From contig JAPWGK010000005.1 in the NCBI GenBank assembly GCA_029641185.1, positions 124,001 to 188,000 of the forward strand: a DNA stretch of 64,000 nt, written 5' to 3'. This stretch comes from Pseudofabraea citricarpa. Lineage: Eukaryota; Ascomycota; Leotiomycetes; Helotiales; Dermateaceae. The position numbers and the translations under genes are program-made. Below the pieces are notes generated by a model. That model did not search any database. It was given only the letters and a program-made list of their open reading frames with translations, and was not told where the DNA came from. This document shows positions 10,914-22,800 of this stretch, piece by piece (the first letter of the stretch is position 1; each line of letters starts with the position of its first letter).

Positions 10914-12031
10914 GCATGGTGATACCGGGATTCTCGAAACCATCTATCAAGGCACACAGCCAGCAGACTCTTTTGCACCACGGAGCTTAGGAGACACTCG
11001 AGACGGCCAGGACATTGAATGGAAGACCGCATATAACTCGGTTTCCCGTGCGGAGTCTACGAATGGCCCAGCTGAGCCAGGAGATCACACTCCGTCACAT
11101 ATCACTCTTATCAGTCGGACAAGACTGCCCGGGCAGCTTTTGACAGGAGCTCGCCCAGTGACCTATTCCCACTTGAGGGAGCCAGCCATGGACATTTTAC
11201 CACAGCTACGCTATACCCAGGAAGTGACAGCGAGGAATGAATGACCTGGCACATACGACATCAAGTAGCGCATTGGCGGAACATAGGGGTGAGGGTTTGA
11301 TGCCCATTGTAACATTGCTGATTCGTGAATCACGTACAGACGTAGAGTCGCAGAGTCGCACAGTCGTACAGTCTCACGGATTCATGACTTAGTAAAGGGA
11401 GTTCACGTGGAAGGTTGATATTACACAATGCCAAACCATATGACAAGCAAGAGAGGGTGCAATTATGCAATATGACTCTGTGACATGGCGACGAACTGTG
11501 GGATGGTAGCCATGCACGCCTCCTCCTCCCCTCTACGCGCTGGAGGGAGAAAGTAGAAGTGGAAGTGGAAGTGGAGGTGGAGGTGGAAGTGGGCCGGAGG
11601 CATTAATAAGCTGGCTTCTTGATGTGTAAGCAACCGTGATTACTGAGTTGCTCCCCGTCCTAGTAAAATGCACCGCTCGCAAACTTCCTTGGGCCAATGG
11701 GATCCCGCGCGGACTTTCCATTGAACCCGTTGATGCGATCCGGGACCGCCATCGCCTTTTGGACTTTCCCAATTCATTCTCAATAATCGTAACTGTACCT
11801 GACACTGACCTCGAGGGAGCCCGGCGCGTCACGTGAGACAAACACCTCTAGCGTCGGATGTATATTAGTACGGGATCCGAGCAAGCTCAAATGAAAGCAC
11901 CGCCGGAGTAGAATATCCCCACGCGTGAGCTCTGCGGTTGCCCTTCAGCGATTCTATCCATCCATACATACACCCACACACAGCAGCAGCCAGACTCTCT
12001 CGGATCGCCCGTCCTGGTAGAGGCAGAAAGC
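10914..12031. other. intergenic region upstream of kapC
   Basis: No gene is supported. It contains a GGAAGT/GGAGGT hexamer repeat (11556-11593), short near-repeats GTCGCAGAGTCGCACAGTCG around 11344-11365, and CACGTG motifs at 11404-11409 and 11830-11835. The latter (GTCACGTGAG) is 197 bp upstream of the kapC ATG and is the best candidate regulatory site. Confidence 0.45.
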
Positions 12032-13172
12032 ATGCAATCCATAGCCCCAGCGCCCGTTGCGAATATGGGCAACAGCAACAATGTATGTACCTACCCCTCC
12101 TACCGCCCACGCAGCGCGAAGTCGCCCAACCATCTTGATTCTGGCCATCTCTCGTAATCCGGAAGACGCAGGATTTGGGACCATAGCAGCTGACTCAGTC
12201 GCGCAGGAGATGAATGCGGACCAAGGTAGAGACGACTCTCTCTCTCTCTCCCTAAGCATATAGTAGACAGGGCCCCGCATGAGGTGTGGATGCTGACATG
12301 ATTTGCAACTCCTCCAGACTTAAGAGCCCAACTGGCAGCCGTCATCTCGCCGTCGCACAACGGTGCTCCCCATGGATATAGTGACGTCCCAGCATCCAGT
12401 TCAGCCTCTCCACACGATCAGAACATCGATCCAGCCATCGGTGGGCCAGGCGGCATGATGAGTAACAGCGCGGCCAGCGGCGACGATGGTGATGGCATGG
12501 GCGGAGGAAAGGGTGGGAAGCGCGAGTTGTCGCAGTCGAAGCGCGCCGCGCAGAATCGCGCAGCTCAGGTATGTTGACGACGCGCAAATGCGACATTTTT
12601 TGATTTTCATGGAGAAGATGCACCTTGGGGGACGTGTCGGCCGGTTGCAAAATTAAAATTTTGGGATGGTCTCGTTGCTTTGTCAATTCTCATGTCATCC
12701 AGCAAGAACCGTGCTTACATAACTTCTTATACAACAGCGTGCCTTCAGACAGCGCAAGGAAGGCTACATCAAGAAACTCGAAGAGCAGGTCCGGGAGCTA
12801 CACGCCCTGGAAGAGAATTACAAGGCCATCCAAACGGAGAACTATTCGTTGCGCGAGTATATTATTCATCTCCAATCACGACTCATTGAGTCTCAGGGCG
12901 AGTATCCGCAACCACCACCAAATGTCAACCTAAATCATCCGCAACAGCAACAGCAACCACCCTCGCGACTGGATCCTATGCAAGACCACCGTGTAGCAGC
13001 GCCTGCACCTATGAATTCCATCAGTGCTCATCAGGCTTCTGCAGCTCGCGCCTTGGCGGCTAATGTTCTCAATGTTCAGAAGCCTTACAAAGATACGGTC
13101 GTCGAGGATGCCGATGAAGAAATTGGACGCCAGTTACGAGCGGATGGTCTCCCAACATCCATGGCTATGTAG
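12032..13172 (+). CDS. kapC: bZIP transcription factor KapC-like
   Basis: Exons 12032-12082, 12207-12225 (19-nt microexon), 12318-12568 and 12738-13172 encode 251 aa. The basic region KRAAQNRAAQRAFRQRKEGY has the fungal AP-1-like signature N-x3-Q-x2-F-x2-R and is followed by a leucine zipper (KKLEEQVRELHALEENYKAI..). An intron splits the basic region between AAQ and RAF. Before it lie LRAQLAAVIS and a Gly-rich spacer. After it are Pro/Gln-rich sequence and a short acidic tail ending SMAM. This layout matches KapC, a nuclear regulator described in Aspergillus and relatives. The N-terminus is the weakest part: the 3' splice site at 12206 is the only nearby one that preserves frame. It is convergent with ARP5, stop codons about 400 bp apart. 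Confidence 0.88.
12234..12252. repeat. CT dinucleotide microsatellite
   Basis: About nine CT units lie inside the second kapC intron, forming part of its polypyrimidine-rich interior. Confidence 0.8.
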
Positions 13173-13568
13173 AAATGGCCCGACGGCGCTAGGGAGATCT
13201 TCATTTACTCAGTTCAGACATTATTGCCTGAAAGTTGATTTATGACTGCAACAGGACTTGCGAGTTGGGCGTTTGTGCACAATTTAAGGAGGGGTCTGGC
13301 GTCTTGATGCATTATTATTCGCGGGGACAACCACTCACGAGTGTCGATGTCAATTGCCACCGAAGGGGTTTTGGAGTTTTAGTGTCAGTCAATCTTTGCT
13401 TCATCTTACGATACATCGGTACCTTTAAAGGCTGCGAGGCCGTATACCTACACAGTGTCAAGTCCGCGCAGCTCTTGCGGCAATATTCAGGACTCCAATA
13501 AATTATACATCCTTCAACGCCATTGACGTGCTCCCGTCCGCAAAAAAAAACCCCCCAACTTTTATTAC
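13173..13568. other. convergent 3' region between kapC and ARP5
   Basis: About 400 bp between two stop codons. It holds the two 3' UTRs and an A8C6 run near 13541-13558. No gene seen. Confidence 0.6.
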
Positions 13569-15987
13569 TCATGAGTATGCGTTGCCAAGATCGTGTTCCT
13601 TTTTCAATGGTTAGCTTCCTGACATGCAAAGGATTGGTAGACATACCTTCAAATACTCTGCTCCCTTCTCCAAATACTCTTCCCTTGTTATGGCGGCTGC
13701 CTTCAAGCGATCTCCACTCGCCCACTTCGCAGCTCCATTCCAAGCATCCAATGCTCCATCCTTTGCTCTGCGAATGTTCAGTGGGGCGCCTGCAGGTAGA
13801 TTTCCTCTCAGTCCGTCCCTTAAGCGCTCATCGAAGCTTTGAAACATGCTGTTCCCACCAGTCAAGAAGATATCTTTCAGAAAATCATCCTGGCTTCCGA
13901 TACCATTGAGACGGTGGGTGAGGATATCTGCAGCGATCTCTGTGATACCCGCTTGATCTAGACCAGCAATAGATGGCTGGAAAATCACTTCAGGTACCCG
14001 AATGCGTTCCACGTTGAGATGTACTTGATGTGCTTCAGCTTGTGATGCGGGGTCAAAAGGCCGAGGGCCACGGAGAAAGGCGTGAACAAGTGACTTCGTC
14101 CAGTCAGTCTGAGCATCGAGCGTGTGCTGATCGGTGAAATCTGGGTCGTATTTGAGAAGATCTGCCTCTAAGGTTTTAAGACCTGCACCGAGATCTTCTT
14201 CTTCCTCATCATCGCTACCTTCTCCTACGGCGATTTGACGATAGACGCCCCAGTCATCATCATTGGCACCGAAATTATCGTCGTCTCCTCCCCGACGCCT
14301 CTTTTTTGTGGGGTTGTCAGAGGCAAGATTAGCAATGCTCTTCATTCTGATCTGACTAGCCAGCGACTTTCGGTTTCCCAAGTCAGCCTTGAGACGTTCA
14401 CGGTCTTTTATCTTTTGGATCATGGTGGCTCGTGCAGCTCTTCGTTCTGAGATCCAATTATCAAAATCATTTTCTCTTCGCTCATCGTCCAGTCTTTGTT
14501 CCTCAGCTATCCTCGCCTTTTCTTGTTCTTTTTCAGCCTTCGCTCGTTTGCGTGCTTCGTAGCCGGCCTTCATCAGCCTTTGTTGTCGTTTTTGCTTGAT
14601 TCCAGCTTCGTCTAGTTGTTCGTCAGGAATCTCCAGGAGTCCAAAATCTGGCTCCTCCACTACTTCCTCTTCCTCAGGACCACCGAGGTCTTTGTTTCGT
14701 GCTTTCCTGATAGCTTTGTCGAGATCCCTGATGATTCTCTCCAACGCAGCTTCATCTTTCAAATCTTCACCATCTAGAAGCCGCTTTACCTCTTTCTTGC
14801 TTTCAGTAGATAGCTTGTTTTGCAAGTCCCGATAATAATCAAGCTCTTGCTCTTTACGCATAAGCTTCTCTAGGCGCATTTTTGCAGCTTGCTCTTGTAA
14901 ACGCCTCCCACTCTCTTTGCGTTTCTCTGCTTGTCGGGCAAGCTCCTCCTCGCTTTTTTGAACAACTACCTCTTCTGTGTAAGGGTACTGAATGACATGG
15001 TCCCGGTCCTCAAGTCCAGTCCAATCGAGATATCTGCTCAATTCTTCGTCATAATCGCGGGATAAATAGCAGTGCTCTCGGACCATATACTCGGCTTGAG
15101 AAGCGTTGAGTTTACCAGGAAAGGTTGGGTATTTAAGGCGAATGAGTTTCAGCAGATACTCAGCACCCTGCATCCCACCCCAATTGAGCCGTGTCGCCTG
15201 TGAAAGCAGAGCTTTTGAGTCAAGTACGGGTATCAGATGCGTCGAGCTGTGTGAGGAGGATACAACCAACCCTGTCTTGCCATCATTATAGTCGTAAGAA
15301 AACAAGGAATCGATTCCGTATGCCAAGGACGGCGCAGAGTAACATTCGAAGATGATTTCCGTCATAGCTGCAGAATTAAAATTAGCATGCCGTCCATGCT
15401 TCAAGTTTGCAGATAATACTTACACTTTCGTGAGTATGCTAAATTGGCCACAGCTTCTGTCATAACCATCGGCATGTCCACACCACCGTCTGAACTATCA
15501 ATTCCCATTTTTATGAAAATATAGTCCAGAAGCGATTCCATAACATCCCAGTTACTGACAATTCCCGTGCCAGCCTCAAATGCATTTCTCATATGCCCTC
15601 GGGCAGTCGTGTCTGCATAGACATCATTGCCAACGAACTGGTAAGTTTTATTGTACTTGCGGTCTCGATATTTGGACATTATAGGTGTCAGACTCAATCG
15701 GGGCGCATTGTCAAACGACCAACCCGCCCTGGTCGCTGATGACCCTGTATTCAACAAGTTAGCAGCTGTCAAGGAAAGCCTCGAAGGCAGAATATGTGCA
15801 AACCATTGTCGATCACTATTGCTGCCCCTCCTGTGCCCCGCGAAACAGCCTGCCTATAGCCATCTGATTCAGGAGCAATAAAGTTCTCATAGCGAGTCTC
15901 TTTTGCTGGATAAAGAGTCGGCGGCGAGATGGTATTCGGTTGCTCTGAAGCTTGCGTCGCAACAGGCTCGATGGCGGAAGGGGCCAT
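13569..15987 (-). CDS. ARP5: actin-related protein 5 (INO80 subunit Arp5)
   Basis: Exons 15804-15987, 15424-15744, 13647-15367 and 13569-13598 encode 751 aa. Arp5 is a nuclear actin-fold subunit of the INO80 remodeller, where it pairs with Ies6 and couples ATP hydrolysis to nucleosome sliding. Actin-like blocks are visible: IVIDNGSSATRAGWSF near residue 60, YSAPSLAYGIDSLFSY, NWGGMQGAEYLLKLI, and at the end IFLTGGNSMFQSFDERL and TREEYLEKGAEYLK. A highly charged insertion of about 270 residues splits the actin fold, as typical for Arp5. The last exon adds only EHDLGNAYS. First donor is GTTTGC, weaker than the others, but the rejoined codons are diagnostic. DAD4 and IES6 lie immediately upstream. 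Confidence 0.94.
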
Positions 15988-16435
15988 TATTGCTGACAGT
16001 TTGTAGGATTTCAGAAGTTCATCACAAAGGTAACGTCGCGTTCAAGATAAAAATGGGTGCGAGAATGTGGACAGACTAAAAGATAAGCCGATGGCGGCGC
16101 GAGTGATGATAATTGAGCGTATGTTGTTCTAGGACCTCTGTCGTCGTCGCGGAATTTAGGTGATGGGAATGACAAGGCTGTGCTGTGCCCACAAGGCTGA
16201 GTGTGAATTGACACAAATCTTTCAGCTTTAACGAAACCACAAGCTATCGTTACAAATCTACAGCTTCTCTACAAGTCTTGTTCACCGAATAAAATAAGTG
16301 GGAAGCATTGCCCCTCTCACCGTCAACGACGCGTGACATGCTGATATTGGTCCATCATTAATTCATCAAGTCCCCTCTGCGGTATGTACAAGCCTATTCC
16401 CAGACCGCTGCCTCCAGATGTGTGCAATGAATGTT
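15988..16435. promoter_or_regulatory. ARP5 promoter / DAD4 3' region
   Basis: About 450 bp between the DAD4 stop and the ARP5 start, both on the minus strand. I see no gene and no clear motif beyond C/T-rich stretches. Confidence 0.4.
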
Positions 16436-16856
16436 TTACGATGGCTCCTTCAGACCACCCGTTGCTACTGTCATGTTAGTCACCTGTTAAAGCCTCCTGG
16501 TTCAGGGGATTTTACCTTCAAGATGGAAGAGGACATTTGATTGGTAATTCTTAAACATGGAAGCTACAAGCTCAACATTCATGTTGTTGATGTTGACTTC
16601 CTGAGTGACTAGTTAGTATCACTGGGCGAGAGCTAACGCAGGCGCGTACTTGGAGACTCTTGTTCATAATCACAATGGCTTCATTAAGCTTCTCCTATAA
16701 ATCCTTTAGCATCTTGTCTTGAGACAGCGAGGGAGCCCATACCACGTTTGTGATAATTCGTGATAGCAAGAGGTTTTGTTGATGCTCGTGAGGGCTCTCC
16801 TAGAAATTTCATGAGCGCTCTTTTTTCCGAGCTATAATCCCTGCCGAGCTTACCAT
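16436..16856 (-). CDS. DAD4: DASH complex subunit Dad4
   Basis: A 72-aa protein encoded by five tiny exons: 16854-16856 (the ATG alone), 16743-16799, 16650-16694, 16516-16600 and 16436-16464. Introns are 48-54 nt with GTAAGC, GTATGG, GTACGC and GTAAAA donors and AG acceptors. The joined peptide contains [52 protein letters not shown], and ends LKEPS, matching Dad4 closely in order, length and sequence. Dad4 is part of the fungal DASH/Dam1 ring that links kinetochores to spindle microtubules. No single open frame here exceeds about 30 codons of real sequence, so simple ORF scans miss it. It is divergent from IES6 (290 bp between starts). Confidence 0.92.
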
Positions 16857-17146
16857 GTTCTCCTTGTTGCAAGAAACCCGTAGAGTTAGATGCTGCGGTA
16901 AGGAATAGTGATTTTCTGGGAAGTCGAGTTTTACTTGCTGAACTGCTCTTCGAACGCGTCGAATGACGAATCGAGCGAACAAAGGGCGGTAAGACTCGGC
17001 AGCACGTGATAGTAATGCACGAGAGGGAGCCGTGGCCTGGCCCTGCTCTCTTCGTCCCAAACTACAGTACAATAACAAGAACACTTAATTCAGTAATCTA
17101 CGCCGTGACTCTGCACAACAAAGCCTCTTGAACCTTCGTTCACAAG
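16857..17146. promoter_or_regulatory. bidirectional promoter DAD4 / IES6
   Basis: 290 bp separate the divergent start codons. A CACGTG motif lies at 17003-17008 and a TACAGTA word at 17063-17069. Shared control of the two genes is possible but only inferred from layout. Confidence 0.5.
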
Positions 17147-17725
17147 ATGCCCCCTCCACCACCATCCGGCGACGATGGAGCTCATCTCCAACTTATAGAA
17201 CAGCTCGATGTCTTCTCAGTCCGCAAACCGTTCCGCAATCCGAATTGGAAGGCAAACCAACGGCGCAACAAGAACATAAAGACTATTCTTGGTGACGTTG
17301 TTCGCAAAGAGGCATCTATCATGGCAACAAATGAGAACAGCGGTGTTGCTACTCCCTTCGCGGATGACTCTATGGTCTCTACAGATGGTGATAGCACTCC
17401 GGCAGCATCTACATCGGGATCTACGTTGCAACCAAACCTGGCACAAGCTTCTCGGAACTTGTCCAAGCTGGTTTTGGAGAAGAACATGCGATCAAATGGG
17501 TTCTCTATGGCACCCACTGCGACATATACCAATATTGAATCAGCGCCATCTTTAGCGCACTCACGACACTATTGCGATATCACAGGGTTACCTGCGCCTT
17601 ACACCGATCCGAAGACACGATTGAGATATCATAACAAGGAGATCTTTGGTGTGGTTAGGTCCTTGGGACAGGGTGTGGCAGAGCAATATTTGGAAGCTCG
17701 TGGTGCTCACACAGTTCTGAAGTGA
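17147..17725 (+). CDS. IES6: INO80 complex subunit Ies6 (YL1-C domain)
   Basis: A single exon of 192 aa. The C-terminal YL1-C motif HYCDITGLPAPYTDPKTRLR (about residues 141-160) followed by YHNKEIFGVVRSL is diagnostic. The N-terminus has LDVFSVRKPFRNPNWKANQR, the conserved fungal Ies6 block, then KNIKTIL. The middle is Ser/Thr-rich and low in complexity. Ies6 binds Arp5 and the pair forms a movable module of INO80 that contacts the nucleosome. Length is close to other fungal Ies6 proteins. ARP5 is about 1.2 kb away with DAD4 between them. Confidence 0.93.
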   Translation: MPPPPPSGDDGAHLQLIEQLDVFSVRKPFRNPNWKANQRRNKNIKTILGDVVRKEASIMATNENSGVATPFADDSMVSTDGDSTPAASTSGSTLQPNLAQASRNLSKLVLEKNMRSNGFSMAPTATYTNIESAPSLAHSRHYCDITGLPAPYTDPKTRLRYHNKEIFGVVRSLGQGVAEQYLEARGAHTVLK

Positions 17726-18532
17726 TGATGTTTACGGATGGAATACATCACGATTTGTATTGAAAGACCTGTTTTATGACCCTACAAACCTTCCAGATGG
17801 CCGAGATTTATTGTACAATTCAACTCGCCTTGCATTCCAACCCCCACACCAGATCGACACCCTCTCGCCCGGCTACACGCAGTAGAGCGGTGCTGCACGA
17901 TAGAGATATATTGGTATAGATGTCCGACCGACAAAGTCAAACGAATCCTATCCACCCAGAGTCTTTCGACAGTAGGTTCAAGGAAGCGCTCCGGCTTAAT
18001 CGCGATCAATTCACAACCTAAAAGGAGGTGGAAAGGGATTATTATTCGCCTGACGACGGGGTACCGAGAGCATATGGAGGAATGAAGCTCAGTTACCAAA
18101 ACAATATGTTTTGGTCGTCGCGGCGATTTGGAGATATTTGTGGGAGGGGGGTTCCTCGTGGGTTTGAAGAGAATGAATCTTAGCTACCTCAATGCAAGAA
18201 AACCTGAATAATAAGCTTGATTGGTGACCATGCAGTTTTGTGTAGACCCAACGATGTGTCCAGATGGGTGTTTTGAGTGTTTTGAGCGATTGTTGAGGAG
18301 AGAAGTCTGAGGAGAAGGGAGAAGGGAAGAAGCTGAGAATTTTAAACGGGCGATCAAATGTCAAAAAGGCGCGTACCCTAACCGACCGAGCGCGTTTGTC
18401 TCCGGCTCAAGGCCACCTTATCGTTCCGTTGACCACTCCACAGACAAAGACCTGCCCATTTTCTCAATTTATGCCTCTCAGGTAGCCTCCTTCTCTGCAT
18501 AGCTTGAATATCCGAGGTTGATATAATTCAAT
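17726..18532. other. intergenic region IES6 to GOT1
   Basis: About 800 bp. A 33-codon frame at 17920-18021 (MSDRQSQTNPIHPESFDSR...) reads like coding sequence but has no recognised homologue and no extension I can support. A perfect short palindrome CCAAAACATATTGTTTTGG lies around 18097-18115. The CT-rich leader just before 18533 belongs to GOT1. Confidence 0.4.
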
Positions 18533-19243
18533 ATGCCTACCATGTGGCTTTCCGATTCGCAAAGTAAGCCATAATCATTTGTCCTACTAGCCCTCGAGTA
18601 TCTGCGACTCTTTGCGCCTCACGCAATTGTTCGCGATAGACTTGATCTTAATGCACAGGAGCTAATGAACCCTTCGTCTAGAAATCGGTGTAGCCTTCTG
18701 CTCCGGTGGTATGTGCCAATCTATGCTGGATACTTTGGCGCAGACCTAGTTGCTGATGGGGATTTCATAGGCGGCTTCTTCTTGATAGGAGGAGTTCTCA
18801 TGTTCTTTGATAGAGCTATGTATGCGCACACACTTCATATGTAACCCCCGAGTGAACATTAGCTGATATCTTGACGACAGGCTCGCAATGGGCAACGTCC
18901 GTTTTCCTTCAACCCAACGATGTTGCTCCTACTCACGCGTCCATAGATTCTATTTCTAATTGGCCTTACCATAATAATCGGGCCCCAAAAGACGGCTCTC
19001 TTCTTCGCTCGGCGTCAGAAACTTAAAGGTACAGGAGCTTTCTTTGGTGGGCTTGCTCTAATCCTCATGCGCTGGCCCCTGATCGGATTCCTCGTCGAAT
19101 TATACGGAATTTTTATCCTCTTTGGGGATTTCCTAGGCACCATCGCAGGCTTCGCAAGGAACATTCCCATCGTAGGACCATATATTGGAGTTGCGGTGGA
19201 TAGAAGTGGTGTCACCAGGAGAAACCAAGAGTTGCCAGTGTAG
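18533..19243 (+). CDS. GOT1: Golgi transport protein Got1
   Basis: Five exons (18533-18563, 18682-18708, 18771-18819, 18881-18896, 18947-19243) encode 139 aa, including a 16-nt microexon. The protein is a small four-pass membrane protein of early Golgi/ER vesicles. Visible segments are IGVAFCSGGGFFLIGGVLMFF, ILFLIGLTIIIGP, ALILMRWPLIGFLVEFYGIF and FGDFLGTIAGFARNIP, in the order expected for Got1. The start MPTMWLSDSQ and the length fit the family. Introns have GTAAGC, GTATGT, GTATGC and GTCCGT donors; the last is weak, but the codons around it (MGN-ILFLIG) are conserved. It is convergent with SLH1. Confidence 0.92.
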
Positions 19244-19814
19244 AGAGCCAAGCGGCGGCGGCGGCAGCATTAGGCCGTGGGAATGACTTGACGATTCTAA
19301 TGGGATAGGAGCTATACTGTGTGTTTTAGGCAAAATCATGGGAGAGCAAGAGCCACACTGGCTGTGCATCTGGCACATACGGACATGTACTATAATAGAT
19401 GGGGAAAGAGCACGGCTGAGCACTTGCTCATTGACCACCGTTGTCCATGTTGTAATAAGAAAATTTTCAATTCCCCCCCCAGACGATTCACAATACGAGA
19501 CCTTTCCACATTAACTCGTAGGTACCGGTTTACAATCTTCTATCCTTGAGCCTACTTTATTCTTGAGCCTGCTTGCCAAAGTTCTTTTGTGTAGCCATAG
19601 TCAAGATAGAGGAGGTTTCGCTTTATTTAGTACTTGTCGCACCTTCACTATTCTTTCATGATAGCTTAAGAGTTTTAGATTGCTCAAGACCTTGATATAA
19701 ATTACACCTAGTTCGTAATTATCTATCATGACTTAATACATTGAGGTGACAAGGCCGCGCACTATCACCAACCCTCACCAGAGCAACACGCTAATTTATT
19801 TCCTGAACCTTCTG
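19244..19814. other. convergent 3' region GOT1 / SLH1
   Basis: About 570 bp holding both 3' UTRs, AT-rich in its second half. Nothing gene-like seen. Confidence 0.5.
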
Positions 19815-22800
19815 CTATTCCTTCCCTTTGCCAGTGTCATGAACGAGATCAACCTTTGGAACATCTGGAACCTCAACGCCCTGTATCTTGTAAAGCATAC
19901 CTGCATAACCATCACTCACAACAAGGACATCAAATTTCCTACCGACCTCTTCTGCATCGGGTAATTTGATTGCAGCCTTGGCACTAACTCTGGTTCCATT
20001 GACGTTGCTCTTTCCACTGCCTTGGGCTCTTCCAAGGTTGTTCCAACCTACTCTCTTGATTGCCACAATTTCATCCTTGTCTTCCTTGCACAGTATCACA
20101 AACCATCCTTCTGTTTGGGACTTCGGAAATCTAGGAGCATACATATGTCCATCTTTATTTGCCAATGGGTTAAGACGGTCAAGAATAACAGTTATTGATA
20201 AGGCTGTTATGCTCTGTATGTTGATCTTAAGATTTGGGAGCATCAGTGCCGCCTTCTGAAACCTCTGAAGTTGAGACGGGGCAAGATGAAGATCCTTGAT
20301 AAGACGCTGGTATGTGGGCTCATTCATTGCAGATAGTTCTTGTAGTTGTTCTGGAATGTTCTGTTTGCTAGTCGAGTATGAGTCGAACTCTGTATTGATG
20401 CCCGGGAGTATCGCGAGAGGGTAATCTGTAGGCCATCGAGCACCTTTGATGCATTGTAGCAAGGATATCATTTGCAAGCAGCTCGATAAATAACCCATCT
20501 CAGTCAGGACATCGATGCTAGCTTGAATGATACGAATGGCTTGGTCAAGTACGCTAGTCTGGTCGCCAACGTAATCGGAGATAGGCAGGTCGATGCGAGA
20601 CATATGAGCTTGGAGCAGTAGGAATGCCTTTACGTGTGGATCCCACATAGGCAGATTATCGAATGATGATGCGGGAATAGGTAGGTTCTCGGACAGGGTA
20701 GCATTGATGAGGTCTTCGTTGTGCCGAACTGGAAGCTCGTCGTATTCTGTTGCGCTAGACATCCATGATAAGACTTCTCCAAAACTTGCCTTAGCTTTTG
20801 CATTGTTAACAAGATGCCTGATCGTCCGATGTGATAGGTAGTAGTAACTCATAATCTTTCCAAGAGGTGTAGAATCCACATTGCCATTAGGATAGAGCTC
20901 TACGCATTTCGACTCTGCGAGCTCGCCGAGTGATTTATCAACCATTGAAATCATGTATTCATTTGCCATTTGCTGAGCTGCTATGGTATTATGCTCCTCG
21001 GCCGAAATTTCAAGGCCATAGTAAGTTGGATTCTTGTGCAAACGACGAAAGAAGAATGTCCACGTCAGGTAATCTAAAGCATCTTGCTTCGTTGCGATCG
21101 TCTCAGCAGAAACCTCAGCTCCAAGATGGTTATCAAGCACATTGTGGAGTGAAGATTCGACTGGAAATCCTGTGTGTAGAAAATGTTTATAGAAAGGTTT
21201 CTTTGAGTCTTGTGTGAAGATGCGGGCAATTCCAGACGTGTCGAATTGTGGCCTACCGGCTCTACCTAGCATTTGCAATACGTCTGTGAGATCCACTGTA
21301 GCACGAAATATGAGTTAGCAGGGGTTCGAATTCGGCGGAGTAGGAACAGGAGTATATGATTGGGAAATAATCGATTTCTCCTCTTTGGATTTCTTGAAAC
21401 TAGTGGGTAGGAGCAAATGATCCAGTCTCGCAATTCAAGCAAAAATAGGTTCGAATTCACTTACTATCTTTGTATCCTTCAATCTTAGCATCGAAGAATT
21501 GTGTTCCTTTTACTACGACCAAGTGAGCGGGAAGGTTAACACCCCAGGCGAGAGTGCTGGTAGCTACAAGAATCTGTATTTTGTTGTTCGCAAAAAGCTC
21601 CTCGGACAGACTACGATCAGACTCGACAAGACCAGCATGATGGAGCCCAATTCCAAAGCTAAGTGCCTCTTTCAGAGCATCATCCTTGACGCGGGATAAG
21701 TTAAGCTGTAGATCGTCCTCCTCCATCTTAACGAACCGACGAGGATTATCCTCCATCCCGCAAAAGTTAATCAGGTCTTTTGCTGTCAGGCGAGTTTGCC
21801 TTCTAGAAGCGACAAATACTATGACAGGCTTATCAGGACTGTGGGTTTTGATTGCGAGAAATGTTGGTCGGTTCATGGATTGCATCAAGGGACAAAATCC
21901 CCGAACCTCTGGAAACCCATCTATAAAGATCTCTAAAGGTACTGGACGCACAGAGTGACGAAAGTTGAAGAGACCTTCTTTCACGCCGAGCCAATTTCCT
22001 AGGTCTGCCGCGTTAGCACAAGCGGTTGACATGCCGACTAGGCGAACAGAACTCTTCGTCTGAGCAGCAATATAGTTCATTCGGGAAACAATGATTTCAA
22101 GAATAGGTCCTCTGTCACCGCCCAATAAATGGATCTCGTCAATGATAACCAAGCTAACCTGCTGTACGTAGCTTCTGGTTCCCCAGTTTCGAGAAATACC
22201 ATCCCACTTCTCAGGAGTGGTAATGATAATATCTGCGTCCCTGATAGTTCGAGTATCAGGTGTGTTATCACCTGTCAACTCAACAAGTTTCAAACCCATC
22301 TGTCTAGTAAGTCGAGCTCCCCAGTCTTTTACACGCTCGCGAACGAGTGCTTTCATGGGCGCGATATAAACCACTTTAGATCCAGGTTTCTCTCTAAACG
22401 CCCACCACATTGCTAGTTCCGAAGCGATTGTCTTGCCAGAACCTGTTGGTGAACCGAGCAGAACGTTTGCACTAGTGTGATATAAAGTATGAAAGATCTG
22501 TGTTTGCATAGGGTTGAAATATTGAAACCTTTGTCCATAAATGTCTTCCAAGCCAGGGTTTCTTAGAGCGCTGATTGGAAGAGGTTGTAGGTTGAGAAGG
22601 TCAGTATAGAAAGACTCGGTGTCAGGGCGGATCAGACTTTGCAGATGTTAGCCATTTATCTCCTCAAACGAGTTTTTAATTCTGCTTGGAAAGGAACACT
22701 TCTCAACTTACTGCTGAAAACTGATGGCATGGACTGTTTCAGCACCGAGCCAGCGATCCGAGACTGCTCTCACATATATCTGTGTTGGTAAAGGATCCGA

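Noticed and set aside
17920..18021. 33-codon frame starting MSDRQSQTNPIHPESF
   Set aside because: Codon use looks plausible but there is no known homologue, no extension by splicing I can justify, and it lies in a 3' region. Ribosome profiling or conservation would be needed.
21296..21464. Possibility that the helicase region is two separate genes
   Set aside because: Exon ends rejoin in frame within the conserved [13 protein letters not shown] segment, so one Slh1 gene with a 169-nt intron is the simpler reading.
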